Assembly: GCA_018401055.1 (NCBI GenBank)
Contig: JAGYLB010000087.1
Location: forward strand, 62,001-126,000
Reading direction: 5' to 3'
Source: Roseicyclus sp.
GTDB lineage: Bacteria; Pseudomonadota; Alphaproteobacteria; Rhodobacterales; Rhodobacteraceae
Length of the DNA stretch: 64,000 nt
Part shown: positions 9,199-18,375 of the stretch, in pieces
How positions within the stretch are numbered: position 1 is the stretch's first letter
Layout: each line of letters begins with the position of its first letter
Made by a program: the position numbers and the translations under genes
The notes under the pieces: model-generated
Database searches by the model: none
Seen by the model: only the letters and a program-made list of their open reading frames with translations
What the model was told of the DNA's origin: nothing

Positions 9199-11149
9199 AT
9201 GCGAGACCAGAATGACGCCCGCCTGATCTGCACCTGCGAAGGCACCATGACCCTTGCCGGGGACACGCTGGGGACCAGCGGCAAACCGGCCAGCCAGCTT
9301 TGCCGCGCCCAGCTTGACACCTTCCGCAAGGCGCTGGGGGAGTTCGCCACCCTCACGGTCGCCTGCACGCAAGAGGCGCCGCTGTTTGCCGAGGTGGCGG
9401 AGGACGAAGGCTTCGCGGGCACGTTGCGCTTTGCCAATATCCGCGAGACAGCGGGTTGGTCGGCAGAGGGTGCGCAGGCCGCCCCCAAGATGGCCGCGCT
9501 GCTGGCGATGGCGGAAACCGCGGGCTCGTCCTTTGAGACAGTCAGCCTTGAAAGCCGTGGAATCGCCTTGGTGCTGGGCCGCGACGAGGTCGCGCTAGAG
9601 GCAGCGCGGCAGCTGTCGGGCGTGCTGGACCTGACGGTGCTGCTGATGCCGGGCGCCGATGTCGCGCCGCCGCGCCGGACGACATGGCCGGTGCTGCAGG
9701 GCCGCATCGCGCGGGCCAGCGGCCACATGGGGGCGTTTGAGCTGACCGTCGATGCCTATGCCGCGCCCGCGCCCTCGTCGCGCACGCGGCTGGAGTTCGG
9801 CCCGGCGCGCAATGGTGCGGTGTCGCGCTGCGATCTTGTCATTGATCTTACCGGCGGTCAGGCGCTGTTCCACCACACGCGCCCGGGCTATCTGCGCGCC
9901 GATCCGCGCGACCCTGCCGCCGTGGCCGCACTGGTCGCCGAGGCAGGCCAGATGGTCGGCATCTTCGACAAGCCGAAATACATCGATTTCACCCCCGACC
10001 TCTGCGCCCATTCGCGGAACCAAAAGACCGGCTGCACCCGCTGCCTCGATCTGTGCCCGACCGGCGCGATCTTGCCCGCAGGCGATACCGTCGCCATCGA
10101 CCCTGCGATCTGCGCGGGCTGCGGGCAATGTGCGGCGGCCTGCCCCACGGGGCGCGGCCTCCTATGCGCTGCCGGTGGTGGGCAGTTTGGCACAGCGCCT
10201 GCGCGCGGGCCTGCAAGCCTATGTCGCGGCAGGCGGGCGGACGGCCCCCGTGATCTTGTTCCACGACGAGGCGCATGGCGCGGCCCTGATCGACGCGGCC
10301 GCCCGCGTCTCGCGCGGCCTGCCCGCCCATGTCATCCCCGTGCAGATCAACGAGCCAAGCCAGATCGGCCCAGAGATCATGGCCGCAAGCCTTGCATGGG
10401 GGGCGGGTGGCGTGCGGGTTCTGGCCAAGGATCGCCCGGCCCATCCCCTTGACGGATTGGCCACGACGCTCGACCTGATGGCCGCGATCTGCGAGGCTAC
10501 AGGACTGCCGCAAGACGCCTGCGCGCTGATCCAGACTGATGACCCCGACGCGCTGGAGGCGGCGGTTTGGCACAAGCCCCAGCCGGTGCGCGCGGCGCGG
10601 TCATCCTTCCTGCCGCCCGAGGACAAGCGCGGGCTTCTGACGCTGGCGATGGAGGAGCTGAACCGCACCGCCCCCCGCCCGGCCAGCGTGATCGACCTGC
10701 CGCGCGGTGCGCCCTTCGGCACCGTGCATCTGAACCTCGACAGTTGCACCCTGTGTCTGGCCTGCGTCGGCGCCTGCCCCACCGGGGCGCTTGGGGACAA
10801 CCCCGACAAGCCGATGCTGCGCTTCACCGAGGTCGCCTGTGTGCAATGCGGCATCTGCAGCGCCACCTGCCCCGAACAGGCCATTTCGATCGAAGCGCGG
10901 ATGGATTTCGCCGCATGGGCCACACCAAAGCGCATCCTCAAGGAAGAGGAGCCGTTTTGCTGCACGTCTTGCGGCAAGGGTTTCGGCACCGGGTCAAGCA
11001 TCCGCCGCGTGATGGAACGGCTGGAAAATCACTGGATGTTCACCGGCGAGGATGGCGCGGCGCGCAAGCGGCTGCTCACCATGTGCGACGATTGCCGCAC
11101 GAAAGAGGTCGTGATCGCAGGCTTCGACCCGCATGTGGGCCCGACCTGA
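9199..11149 (+). CDS. 4Fe-4S polyferredoxin-like protein of formate dehydrogenase cluster (frame break near 10143)
   Basis: About 650 residues, soluble. The N-terminal part has scattered cysteines (CTCEG, VACTQEAPLF). A first ferredoxin pair follows: CTRCLDLCPTGAI with CAGCGQCAAACPTG. After a long Cys-poor domain comes a second pair, CTLCLACVGACPTGAL with CVQCGICSATCPEQAI. The C-terminus has CCTSCGKGFG and MCDDC motifs. The frame break falls just after the first pair. It is divergent from the accessory operon. Members accompany DUF3306/TorD genes next to formate dehydrogenase; the likely role is electron transfer or maturation, not shown by sequence. Confidence 0.85.
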
Positions 11150-11199
11150 TCTGACTGACCGGATCTTGCTGACCGCCCCGGCAGGGCAGACCCCTGACC

Positions 11200-11733
11200 T
11201 TAGGCGTCGATGCCCGGCGCCGTCTGCGGGTCGGTTGCGGCCGCAAGGCACCACGCGACAGCGGCATCCGCATCGGGCGCCACCTCGCGCGCCAGACCGT
11301 CGGCAAAACTCAGGAAGGCGGAAAGGTTGCCCTGTGACACGGTCGTCAGAACAGGGATGCCCGCAATCATGGCGCGCCCGATGACCTCGCGGAAGCCGCC
11401 GCCCTCGGCCTCTTGCTTGCCGAATTTGTTGACAATCAGCAGCGAAGCCGCCCGCTGGTCCAGCACGCTGTCCACCCGCTGCACCGCATCGGCCAGACCG
11501 CGCGGATCAAGGCGGCAGCCGCGCGCATGGCGGCCCCGATCCTCGGAAATCCGCAGCACATCGTCCCGGCCCAGAATATGCAGATCCATGTGGCAGTGCC
11601 GTTCGGGATCATGTTCGACGTTGAGCTGCACCACACCCGCCACGGCGATGCCACGGGCGACAAGCCGGTCGGCCACGGCGATCATCAAGCGGTCACCTTC
11701 GCCCCGCCCGGTCGAGATCATGTAGCCCAGCAT
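11200..11733 (-). CDS. DUF2478 family protein, Mo/W operon member
   Basis: About 177 residues from the ATG at 11733, which has a GAGGG ribosome site; the longer frame upstream is not needed. Starts MLGYMISTGRGEGDRLM, with a nucleotide-binding-like opening loop, a central NVEHDPERHCHMDLHIL segment and LLIVNKFGKQEAEGGGFRE. This matches DUF2478, a family often placed with molybdate/molybdopterin genes. Last gene of the tup-moe operon, 83 bp after MoeA-PBP. Function unproven; P-loop-like use of nucleotide is an inference. Confidence 0.75.
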   Translation of the reverse strand: MLGYMISTGRGEGDRLMIAVADRLVARGIAVAGVVQLNVEHDPERHCHMDLHILGRDDVLRISEDRGRHARGCRLDPRGLADAVQRVDSVLDQRAASLLIVNKFGKQEAEGGGFREVIGRAMIAGIPVLTTVSQGNLSAFLSFADGLAREVAPDADAAVAWCLAAATDPQTAPGIDA

Positions 11734-11816
11734 GGATCGCCCTCGCCCGCCACCGTTACAGCGGCCCCCAGCCTGCTGCTTAGGCAAGCGCGGCCGGCCT
11801 TGTCAACGCTGTCGGA

Positions 11817-13752
11817 TCAGCGGGGGGCAAAGCCAAGGGCGCGCAGGTCAGCGGCGCTCTCGCTCACCGCCGCCTCGAAGGCTTGCAGGGCAACCGCGTC
11901 GCGAGGGTCCTGCCAGACCGCGAAATCGTAATGTTCGTCGGATACGGGCACGAACCCCAACCCCAACGCCTCGGCCACCGGTCGGATCGCCACGCCCCAA
12001 TCGGCCCGGCCCTGCGCGATGCTGGCGGCCACCGCATTGTGCGAATTGGGCTGGTTCCAGTAGCCCGCAGGCCGCGCGCCCGCCAGCAATCGGTCGATCA
12101 GCACCCTTGTGCCGGAGCCTTGATTGCGGTTGACCATGATCGCCTCGGGATCAGCCAGAAGGGCGGCCAGCGCCATTTGTACGCTCTGCCCGTCAAGGCG
12201 CGCATCGCCCGCGCGGAAAACGATGCCCTGCATCCGTCGCCAGCCGGGGATCAGGCGCATGCCATCGGCGAGAAAAGGTGTGTTGAACCCGTCCGTTGCG
12301 GGATCGAACAGGTGGATCGGGGCGATGTCGCATTCGCGCCGCTTGAGCACTGCCAACCCGCCCTGCGATCCGGTGGCAAGGATGCGGGCGGTCAGCCCAC
12401 GCTCGGCCAACCGCCCCATCACCACGTCAAGTCCGACGCAATGGCTGCCGATCACCGCAAGAAGAGGCGCCGCGATGTTGGGGCCAAAGAGCGTGACCTC
12501 GGCCCGGGTTCCGGCGGCAAGGCTGTCGGTCAGCGCGGGCACGGTCACAAAGCCGTCGGCCTGCGCGAAGGCCGTGACTGCGCCAGACCCCTTGGCGACC
12601 GGATGGGCTGTCGGGCCATCCGGCCCTTCGGTCAGGGCGACCATGGCAAACTCGGTCCGCCCCAACTCCGATGTCAGGCGGAGGGGAAGTGTCGCCTCGA
12701 CCCGCGCGCTGCCCCGCGGCGGCAGGCCCGCCATGATCCGGAGCGCGGGCGCCACCATCTCGTGAAAGGTGAACATGGCCGAGGTCGGAAACCCCGGCAG
12801 CACCACGACCGGCTTGCGACCGCAGACCGCAAGGCAGAGTGGCTTGCCGGGCTTGAGCGCCACACCATGCGCCACAATGCCCGGCGCGCCCAGACCGGCG
12901 ATCACTTGCGTGGTCAGATCGCCCGCTCCCTTGGAGGTGCCCCCAGACAAGATCAGCGCGTCATGGCTGTGAAAGGCTGTTTGAACGGCGGATGTCAGAC
13001 GCTCTACATCATCGGCGATGGCCCCAGATGCACCGCCTCGCAACCGTTCTCGCGGAGCGTCGCCGCGATCACCGGGCCGTTGGAATCGTAGACGCCCGCA
13101 GGCCGCAAGGGTTGGCCCGGCTGGACCAGTTCATCGCCGGTCGACAGCACCGCGACCGCGGCTTGCGCCAGACCGGCGCGCGGTCAAGCCCTACGGCGGC
13201 CAGCATCGCCACCTCTCGCGCGCCGATCACGGTGCCCTTGCGCAACAGCGTCTGACCCCGCGCAATGTCGGAGCCTGCAAAGGAGATGAAACTGCCCGGC
13301 GAAACCGCGCGGGAGACGGCGATGCCATTCCCCTCGGGCTCGGTATGCTCGATCATCACCACCGCATCGGCCCCGCGCGGGATCGGCCCGCCGGTGGCGA
13401 TGGGCGTGGCCGTGCCGGGGGCGACGGGCAGCGCAGGCGCAGTGCCGCAATGGATCACCTCGGGGTTCAGGCGCAGCAGCACGGGTTCAGCATCCGAAGC
13501 CTCGAACAGATCGGCGGCGCGCAGCGCGAACCCGTCGACGACCGCCCGGTCGAACGGCGGCGCATCGACCGGTGCCGCGATGTCACGCGCCAGAACACGC
13601 CCCAGCACATGGTCAAGCGCCACCTCCTCCAGCCCCAGCGGTCGGGGGCTGAGCGCAGCAAGAAACGCCGCCTCGGCGGCATCGCGGGACAGGACCTTCA
13701 GGAACTGGTCTTGCTCAAGTGCGCGGGGTGCGGGATTGGCGGGGCTAGACAT
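11817..13752 (-). CDS. MoeA molybdopterin molybdotransferase fused to a cytosolic PBP-like domain (frame break near 13060)
   Basis: About 645 residues. Residues 1-400 are MoeA: VALDHVLGRVLARDI, PPFDRAVVDGFALRA, GPIPRGADAVVMIEH, then the nucleotide-binding SGGTSKGAGD and VVLPGFPTSAM. The remainder is a substrate-binding domain of LysR/PBP type: ATGSQGGLAVLKRRECDI, NRNQGSGTRVLID and WGVAIRPVAEALG. There is no signal peptide, so the binding domain is cytosolic. MoeA inserts molybdate or tungstate into adenylylated molybdopterin; the fused domain may bind the oxyanion or sense the cofactor, which is inference. It starts 5 bp after the MoeA-like gene. Confidence 0.88.
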
Positions 13753-13757
13753 GGCGC

Positions 13758-14745
13758 TTATCCGAAGGGGTGGGACAAAGGGGTGCCCGCCAGCATCGCG
13801 CCTGCGGGCAGACCTTCGCTCTCGGGCGGCACGATGGCAAAGGCATCCGCCGCGGCCAGACCTGCCAGCGTCAGGGTACCTGCCGGGCCGGGGTGCCAAT
13901 CCGCCCCCGCCCGCGTCACCAGCACCAGATCGGACAAGCCCAGCCCGGAGGCGACCTTGCGGCTGAGCGGGCACGGCTCGGCGGCAGGCGTGGCCCCGGT
14001 CAGCGCCGCCATCGCGGGCAGGCCCAAGGCAAGCAGCGCCGCCACCATCCCGTCAAAGCGGCGCGGCACCGACAAGACCAGCGCAGCACCCTCGCGCCCG
14101 ATCCAAGCCGTGTCGCCCGGCGCCAGCGCAAGGCGCGGGACCGCATCGGGGCTTGGGCGCAAGATCAGATCCGGCGCATCGGCTGCAACCTGCCCGCCCC
14201 ATGCGGTCAGCACAGCACGGGCGTAATCGGCCTGCATCGGGTCGGGCAGATCGATGCAAATACGCGGGCGGCGCAAGGCGACCTGGGTCACCCGCCACAG
14301 CCGCAACAAGACAAAACCGGTCCGGACAGCACTGCGCCCACCGCCGCGATGTGGGCCCCTGCCCGGCCGTCGCCATGGCCTGCGCGCCGGACACCCCCGC
14401 CCGGATGGATGGGGCGGACAGCCTCGAACCCCGTGCCCGTCGCCTCCACCCCCTCGGGTGGCAGCACGGCGTCGGTGCCGGGCGGCATCGGGTCGCCCGG
14501 AAGAACATGCACAGGGGCGGCCAGCCCAATGGGCAGGTCAGCGCTCGCCCCCGTCAGGTCTAGCGCCGTCACCGCGAAGCCCGCCCGCAATGCCTCGGCC
14601 AGGGTGGGGTATCGGCGGGAAAGCACAGCGCCTCGGCCAGCACGCCGCCGCGCGCCCCGGACAGCGGCACGACCTCGGAAGCGACCGGGGTCACGCCCGC
14701 CAGCGCGCGCGCAAGGCAATCGTCAAGGGAGGTGAGGCCGGTCAT
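13758..14745 (-). CDS. Shortened, divergent MoeA-like protein (frame breaks near 14620 and 14340)
   Basis: Begins MTGLTSLDDCLARALAGV, a MoeA-style opening, followed by LAEALRAGFAV...DLTGASADLPIGL and PGDPMPPGTDAVLPPEGVE, which match MoeA N-terminal domains. The C-terminal half (LAPGDTAWIGREG, LGLSDLVLVTRAG) resembles MoeA in order, but I do not find the SGGTS/GFPxS signature, and the total of about 328 residues is shorter than the usual 400. The Mo-insertion site is therefore probably degenerate. Placed between tupA and MoeA-PBP. It could be a partner subunit rather than an enzyme. Confidence 0.7.
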
Positions 14746-14793
14746 CTGACCAGACTTAGGCCCCTGCGCGATCAAAGGCCAGTGGGGGCCGGG

Positions 14794-15609
14794 CTACTGC
14801 GCCGAGGGGAAGAACAGTTGCTCGCCCCCCACCGTGAAGCCCGCAATCGCGGCCTGACCTGCAGGCGACACGATCCAGTCGATGAAGCTCTGGCCCAGAT
14901 CGGCCTTCACATGGGCATGGCGTTCAGGATTGACCAAGATGATGCCATAGGGGTTGAACAGCACCGGATCGCCTTCGGACACGATCTCCAGCGGGCCGCG
15001 GTTCTGGAACGACAGCCATGTGGCGCGGTCGGTCAGCGCATAGGCGGGCACCTGCGCGGCTGTGTTCAGCGTCGCGCCCATCCCCGATCCGGTCGACAGA
15101 TACCATTCGCCCGCCGGTTCGATCCCGGCGGCCTGCCACAGAGCCATTTCCGCCACATGCGTGCCGCTGTCATCCCCGCGCGAGGCGAAGGGTGCCCCTG
15201 CCGCAGCGATCGCAGCCATGGCGGCGGCGGCACTGTCGGTGGCGCGTACAGCGGCCGGATCCTCGGCCGGGCCGACGACGACGAAGTCGTTGTACATCAC
15301 GTCAAAGCGCTGCTCCCCGTAGCCCTCGGCGACAAAGGCCTCTTCCTGCGCGCGGGCATGGACGAAGACCACATCCGCATCGCCCCGCCGCCCGGTTTCC
15401 AGCGCCTGGCCCGTGCCTTGCGACACTACCCGCACCTCGATCCCGGTCTCAGCCTGAAAGATCGGCAAGATGTGCCCGAAGAGGCCCGAGTTCTCGGTCG
15501 AGGTGGTCGAGGCGACGGTGATGAACTCCTGCGCCATCGCAGGAAGTGCCGCCAGCAAGGCGAGGCCGGAGGCCAGACCCACAAGGGCGGAACGGCGTGT
15601 GGGTGTCAT
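14794..15609 (-). CDS. tupA: Tungstate ABC transporter substrate-binding protein
   Basis: A 271-residue periplasmic binding protein. It has an N-terminal signal with RR (MTPTRRSALVG...LPAMA). The mature start ITVASTTSTENSGLF contains the TTS-type oxyanion loop of TupA, distinct from ModA. Other family landmarks are GDADVVFVHA, NDFVVVGPAEDP and FASRGDDSGTH. It lies 18 bp after the ATPase gene. The high tungstate selectivity is known for the family, not shown here; a close WtpA/molybdate alternative is less likely given sequence and TupBC neighbours. Confidence 0.92.
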   Translation of the reverse strand: MTPTRRSALVGLASGLALLAALPAMAQEFITVASTTSTENSGLFGHILPIFQAETGIEVRVVSQGTGQALETGRRGDADVVFVHARAQEEAFVAEGYGEQRFDVMYNDFVVVGPAEDPAAVRATDSAAAAMAAIAAAGAPFASRGDDSGTHVAEMALWQAAGIEPAGEWYLSTGSGMGATLNTAAQVPAYALTDRATWLSFQNRGPLEIVSEGDPVLFNPYGIILVNPERHAHVKADLGQSFIDWIVSPAGQAAIAGFTVGGEQLFFPSAQ

Positions 15610-15627
15610 GGTAAATCTCTCCCTTGG

Positions 15628-16359
15628 TTACCAGATCAGATCGCCCGCCAGAAAGGCGCGGGCCTCGGGGGTCTTGGGCCCCGCGAAGAAATCGGCGGCG
15701 GGGCGGTGTTCTATCAGCCGCCCGCGATGCAAAAACGCAACATCCTCGGCCAGACGGCGGGCCTGCCCCAGATTGTGCGTGGTCAGCACGATGGTGATGC
15801 CCTCGGCCGAAAAGGTCTCGATCATCTCCTCGATCATCCGCGTGGCAGAAGGATCAAGCGCCGAGGTGGGTTCATCCAGAAACAGCACCTCCGGCCGCAT
15901 CGCCCAGGCGCGCGCCAGCGCCAACCGCTGCTGTTCGCCCCCGGACAAAAGCCGCGCGGGCCGGTCGGCCATAGCCCTCAGCCCGAAGCGGTCCAACGTG
16001 GCCGCGACCGTGGCCCGCCTTTCGCCGCGCGACAGGCCCCGGAAGGCCAGCGGGTAGTCGATATTGCCCGCAACCGATCGGCGCAGCAGGACCGGGCGTT
16101 GGAACACCATCGCCTGCGCCTCGGGCCGCGCCGATCCGTCGGCCCAGAGACAGCGGCCCGATGTCGGCGCGATCAGGCCGTGACACAGGCGCAAAAGCAG
16201 GCTCTTGCCCGCGCCATTCGCCCCAAGAACGACAAGCCGCCGACCGGGTTCCACCTCCAGCGTGATGTCCGACACCAGCGCCTTGCCACTAACGCAATAG
16301 CCGACCCCGTCGAGCTTGAGCGGCAGGATCGACGGGACAATGGCGCGCAGATGCGTCAT
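15628..16359 (-). CDS. tupC: Tungstate ABC transporter ATP-binding protein
   Basis: A 243-residue ATPase from the ATG at 16359. Walker A is GANGAGKS, the ABC signature LSGGEQQRLALARA, and Walker B VLFLDEPTSALDP; the H-loop is VLTTHN. It overlaps the end of the permease gene by four bases (ATGA type). The frame is intact. It energises TupB/TupA uptake. Confidence 0.92.
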   Translation of the reverse strand: MTHLRAIVPSILPLKLDGVGYCVSGKALVSDITLEVEPGRRLVVLGANGAGKSLLLRLCHGLIAPTSGRCLWADGSARPEAQAMVFQRPVLLRRSVAGNIDYPLAFRGLSRGERRATVAATLDRFGLRAMADRPARLLSGGEQQRLALARAWAMRPEVLFLDEPTSALDPSATRMIEEMIETFSAEGITIVLTTHNLGQARRLAEDVAFLHRGRLIEHRPAADFFAGPKTPEARAFLAGDLIW

Positions 16360-17051
16360 CCTAGCCGCCCCCGCGCCCACTGCCCCGCGCCCCAGGCTGC
16401 GGCATTGAGCGTCAAGGTCAACGTCAGCAAGATGATCCCCAGCGCCACCGCCAGCCCCAAATTGCCGCGGCTGGTTTCCAGCGTGATCGCGGTCGTCATG
16501 GTGCGGGTATGGCCCGCGATGTTGCCCCCCACAATCAGCACTGCGCCGACCTCGGCGCTGGCGCGGCCAAAACCCGCCAGAACACCGGTCAGCAGGCTGA
16601 CCCGCCCATCCCACAAAAGCGTCGGCACCGCGCGCAGTCGCCCTGCGCCAAGGCTTTGCAACTGTTCGGAATATTCGGCCCAGATGTCTTCCACCACCGA
16701 GCGCGTCAGCGACACCACGATGGGCAGGATCAGAACGATCTGGGCCAGGATCATCGCCTCAGGCGTGAACAAGAGGCCGATATCGCCCAAAGGCCCCGAC
16801 CGCGACAGCATCAGGTAGACGACCAGCCCAGCCACCACGGGCGGCAATCCCATCAGCGCGTTGAACAGCACGATGACCGCGCCGCGCCCCGGAAACCGCG
16901 CCAACGCCAGCGCCGCACCCAACGGCAGGCCGATCACGCAGGCGACCAGCACGGCGGTCAGCGTCACGTGCAGCGACAGGCCGATGATCTGCATCAGCGC
17001 AGGATCGCCCGCCAGCAGCAGGCCGAAAGCGGTCGCAAACGGTCCGTCCAA
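16356..17051 (-). CDS. tupB: Tungstate ABC transporter permease, TTG start
   Basis: Inner-membrane permease of about 231 residues with five to six hydrophobic helices and the ATPase-contact loop RSVVEDIWAEYSEQLQSLGA. The start is chosen at the TTG at 17051 (MDGPFATAFG) because GGGGAGGGG lies four to five bases upstream; the frame is open to another TTG at 17066 without such a site. First gene of the tup-moe operon and divergent from the HTH-PBP regulator. Confidence 0.88.
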   Translation of the reverse strand: MDGPFATAFGLLLAGDPALMQIIGLSLHVTLTAVLVACVIGLPLGAALALARFPGRGAVIVLFNALMGLPPVVAGLVVYLMLSRSGPLGDIGLLFTPEAMILAQIVLILPIVVSLTRSVVEDIWAEYSEQLQSLGAGRLRAVPTLLWDGRVSLLTGVLAGFGRASAEVGAVLIVGGNIAGHTRTMTTAITLETSRGNLGLAVALGIILLTLTLTLNAAAWGAGQWARGRLG

Positions 17052-17128
17052 AGCACCCCTCCCCAAAGGTCACTGGAAATTAGGACAGAACTGCAGTATC
17101 GTTCAACGACGTAATTTTTGCACGGAAT

Positions 17129-17142
17129 TGCATTGAAATGCA
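17129..17142. promoter_or_regulatory. Palindrome TGCATT-GA-AATGCA in tup regulator/tupB intergenic region
   Basis: A perfect 6+2+6 inverted repeat. It lies in the 86-bp divergent region and overlaps the first ATG of the regulator gene (17138). A second, smaller repeat TCGTT-C-AACGA lies at 17099-17109. Both are candidate operators for the HTH-PBP regulator controlling itself and tupBCA. Confidence 0.45.
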
Positions 17143-18054
17143 GAATGCGGCATCCTGCCCCTTCCCTCCGACCGACAGCGCCACGTTGATGACCACGGGC
17201 GAGGTCGCGGCCTATCTGCGCCTGCGCGAACGCACGATCTACGAGATGGTGGCCCGCCAGACGATCCCCTTCACCCGCGCAACCGGCAAGATCTTGTTCC
17301 CACGCCGCCTGATCGATGCCTGGCTCGAGGCTCAGACAGAATTGCCCGACGCAGGCATTGCGCCCGCTGCGCCGATCTACGCCGGATCGAACGACCCCCT
17401 TTTGGAATGGGCGCTGCGCCAATCGGGCAGCGGGCTGGCGGTGCTGGCGGGCGGCTCGATGCAGGGGCTCAACGATCTGGCCGCAGGGCGCGCAATCATG
17501 TCGGGGCTGCACCTGATCGATCCCGACAACGGGGCGTGGAACATCGCCGCCGCCCGGGCACATCTGCCCGGATCGCGGCATGTGATGATCCATTGGGCGC
17601 GCCGGACGCAGGGGTCTGTTGCTGGCGGCAGGCAATCCGCAAGCGGTCACAGGGGCTTGCCGATGCCGTGGCCCGCGGCCTGCGCTCTTGCGCTCAGGTC
17701 CGAGGGCGCGGGGTCACAGCGTCTGCTCGACGTGCTTTTGGCGCGCAGGGTTTGTCGCGCGCGCAGCTTGTCACGACCGGGCAGCCCGCCGACACCCATG
17801 CCGATCTGGCGGCCCTGATCGAAACCGGCGAGGCGGATTGCGGTCTTGGGCTTCAAGCTGCGGCAGGCCCGCTGGGTTTCTTGCCGCTGATGACGGACGA
17901 GAGCTTTGACCTTGTCATGACCCGGCGCGCCTATTTCGAGCCGCCGGTGCAAAGGCTGCTGGAGTTCGCAAGGTCCGAGACCTTCACCGTGCGCGCGGCC
18001 CATCTGGGGGGCTACAATCTGCGCAACCTCGGCGGCGTGGTCTGGAACGGCTGA
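17138..18054 (+). CDS. Excisionase-type HTH regulator with PBP-like sensor domain, tup locus (frame break near 17610)
   Basis: The N-terminal domain MTTGEVAAYLRLRERTIYEM...GKILFPRRLIDAWL is an excisionase/MerR-like DNA-binding HTH. It is followed by a substrate-binding domain: LAGGSMQGLNDLAAGRAI, SGLHLIDPDNGAWN, ADCGLGLQAAAG and ESFDLVMTRRAYFE. The ATG at 17138 lies inside a palindrome; the ATG at 17189 (MTTGEV) would leave that site free and may be the true start. Regulators of this build beside tungstate/molybdate transporters are known (TunR-like); tungstate or a cofactor as ligand is inferred. Confidence 0.85.
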
Positions 18055-18375
18055 GACCCTGACCCAAGGCCAAGGCCCCCGTGTCGCGCCCTGCCCTCAT
18101 CTGGGAAATGTCGAGGGGCCAAGCGTCGCAAGTCGGTTGGACGCAGAATGCCAACCTGCAGGCTTATGCGCAGGCCGGGACAATGCCGGACGGTCAGCAG
18201 CGCATGGAGCGCCGATCCAGGGTTGGGGCGCGACCTGCATTCTCTTTCGAGCGGTCCGTTCCTGCAAGAGCCCCGGCCGCAGGTTGGCAAGGCCGCTATG
18301 CAGTTCGCCCGGCGCCCGCTACCATAGCCGATGGGAGTCGGTGGCGGGAGGCCACCGACAGGGAGGAGACTTGCG
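18055..18375. other. Intergenic stretch, no gene seen
   Basis: A 321-bp gap between the tup regulator and the PhnD-like gene. Long frames through it are GC-driven artefacts without recognisable protein. It should hold the promoter of the PhnD-like/kinase/regulator operon; the only distinct structure is the stem-loop at 18337-18359. Confidence 0.5.
18337..18359 (+). promoter_or_regulatory. Perfect 9-bp stem-loop directly before a TTG start
   Basis: GTCGGTGGC, loop GGGAG, then GCCACCGAC. It ends one base before the ribosome site GGGAGGAG (18361-18368) of the PhnD-like gene. It could be an operator or an RNA hairpin affecting translation initiation. Confidence 0.45.

Noticed and set aside
14254..16818. 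An 854-codon open frame on the plus strand across the tup/moe genes
   Set aside because: It is antisense to tupA, tupC, tupB and the MoeA-like gene, all with clear family motifs; GC-rich DNA leaves antisense frames open. Its product is rich in Arg, Pro, His and Gln and resembles nothing.
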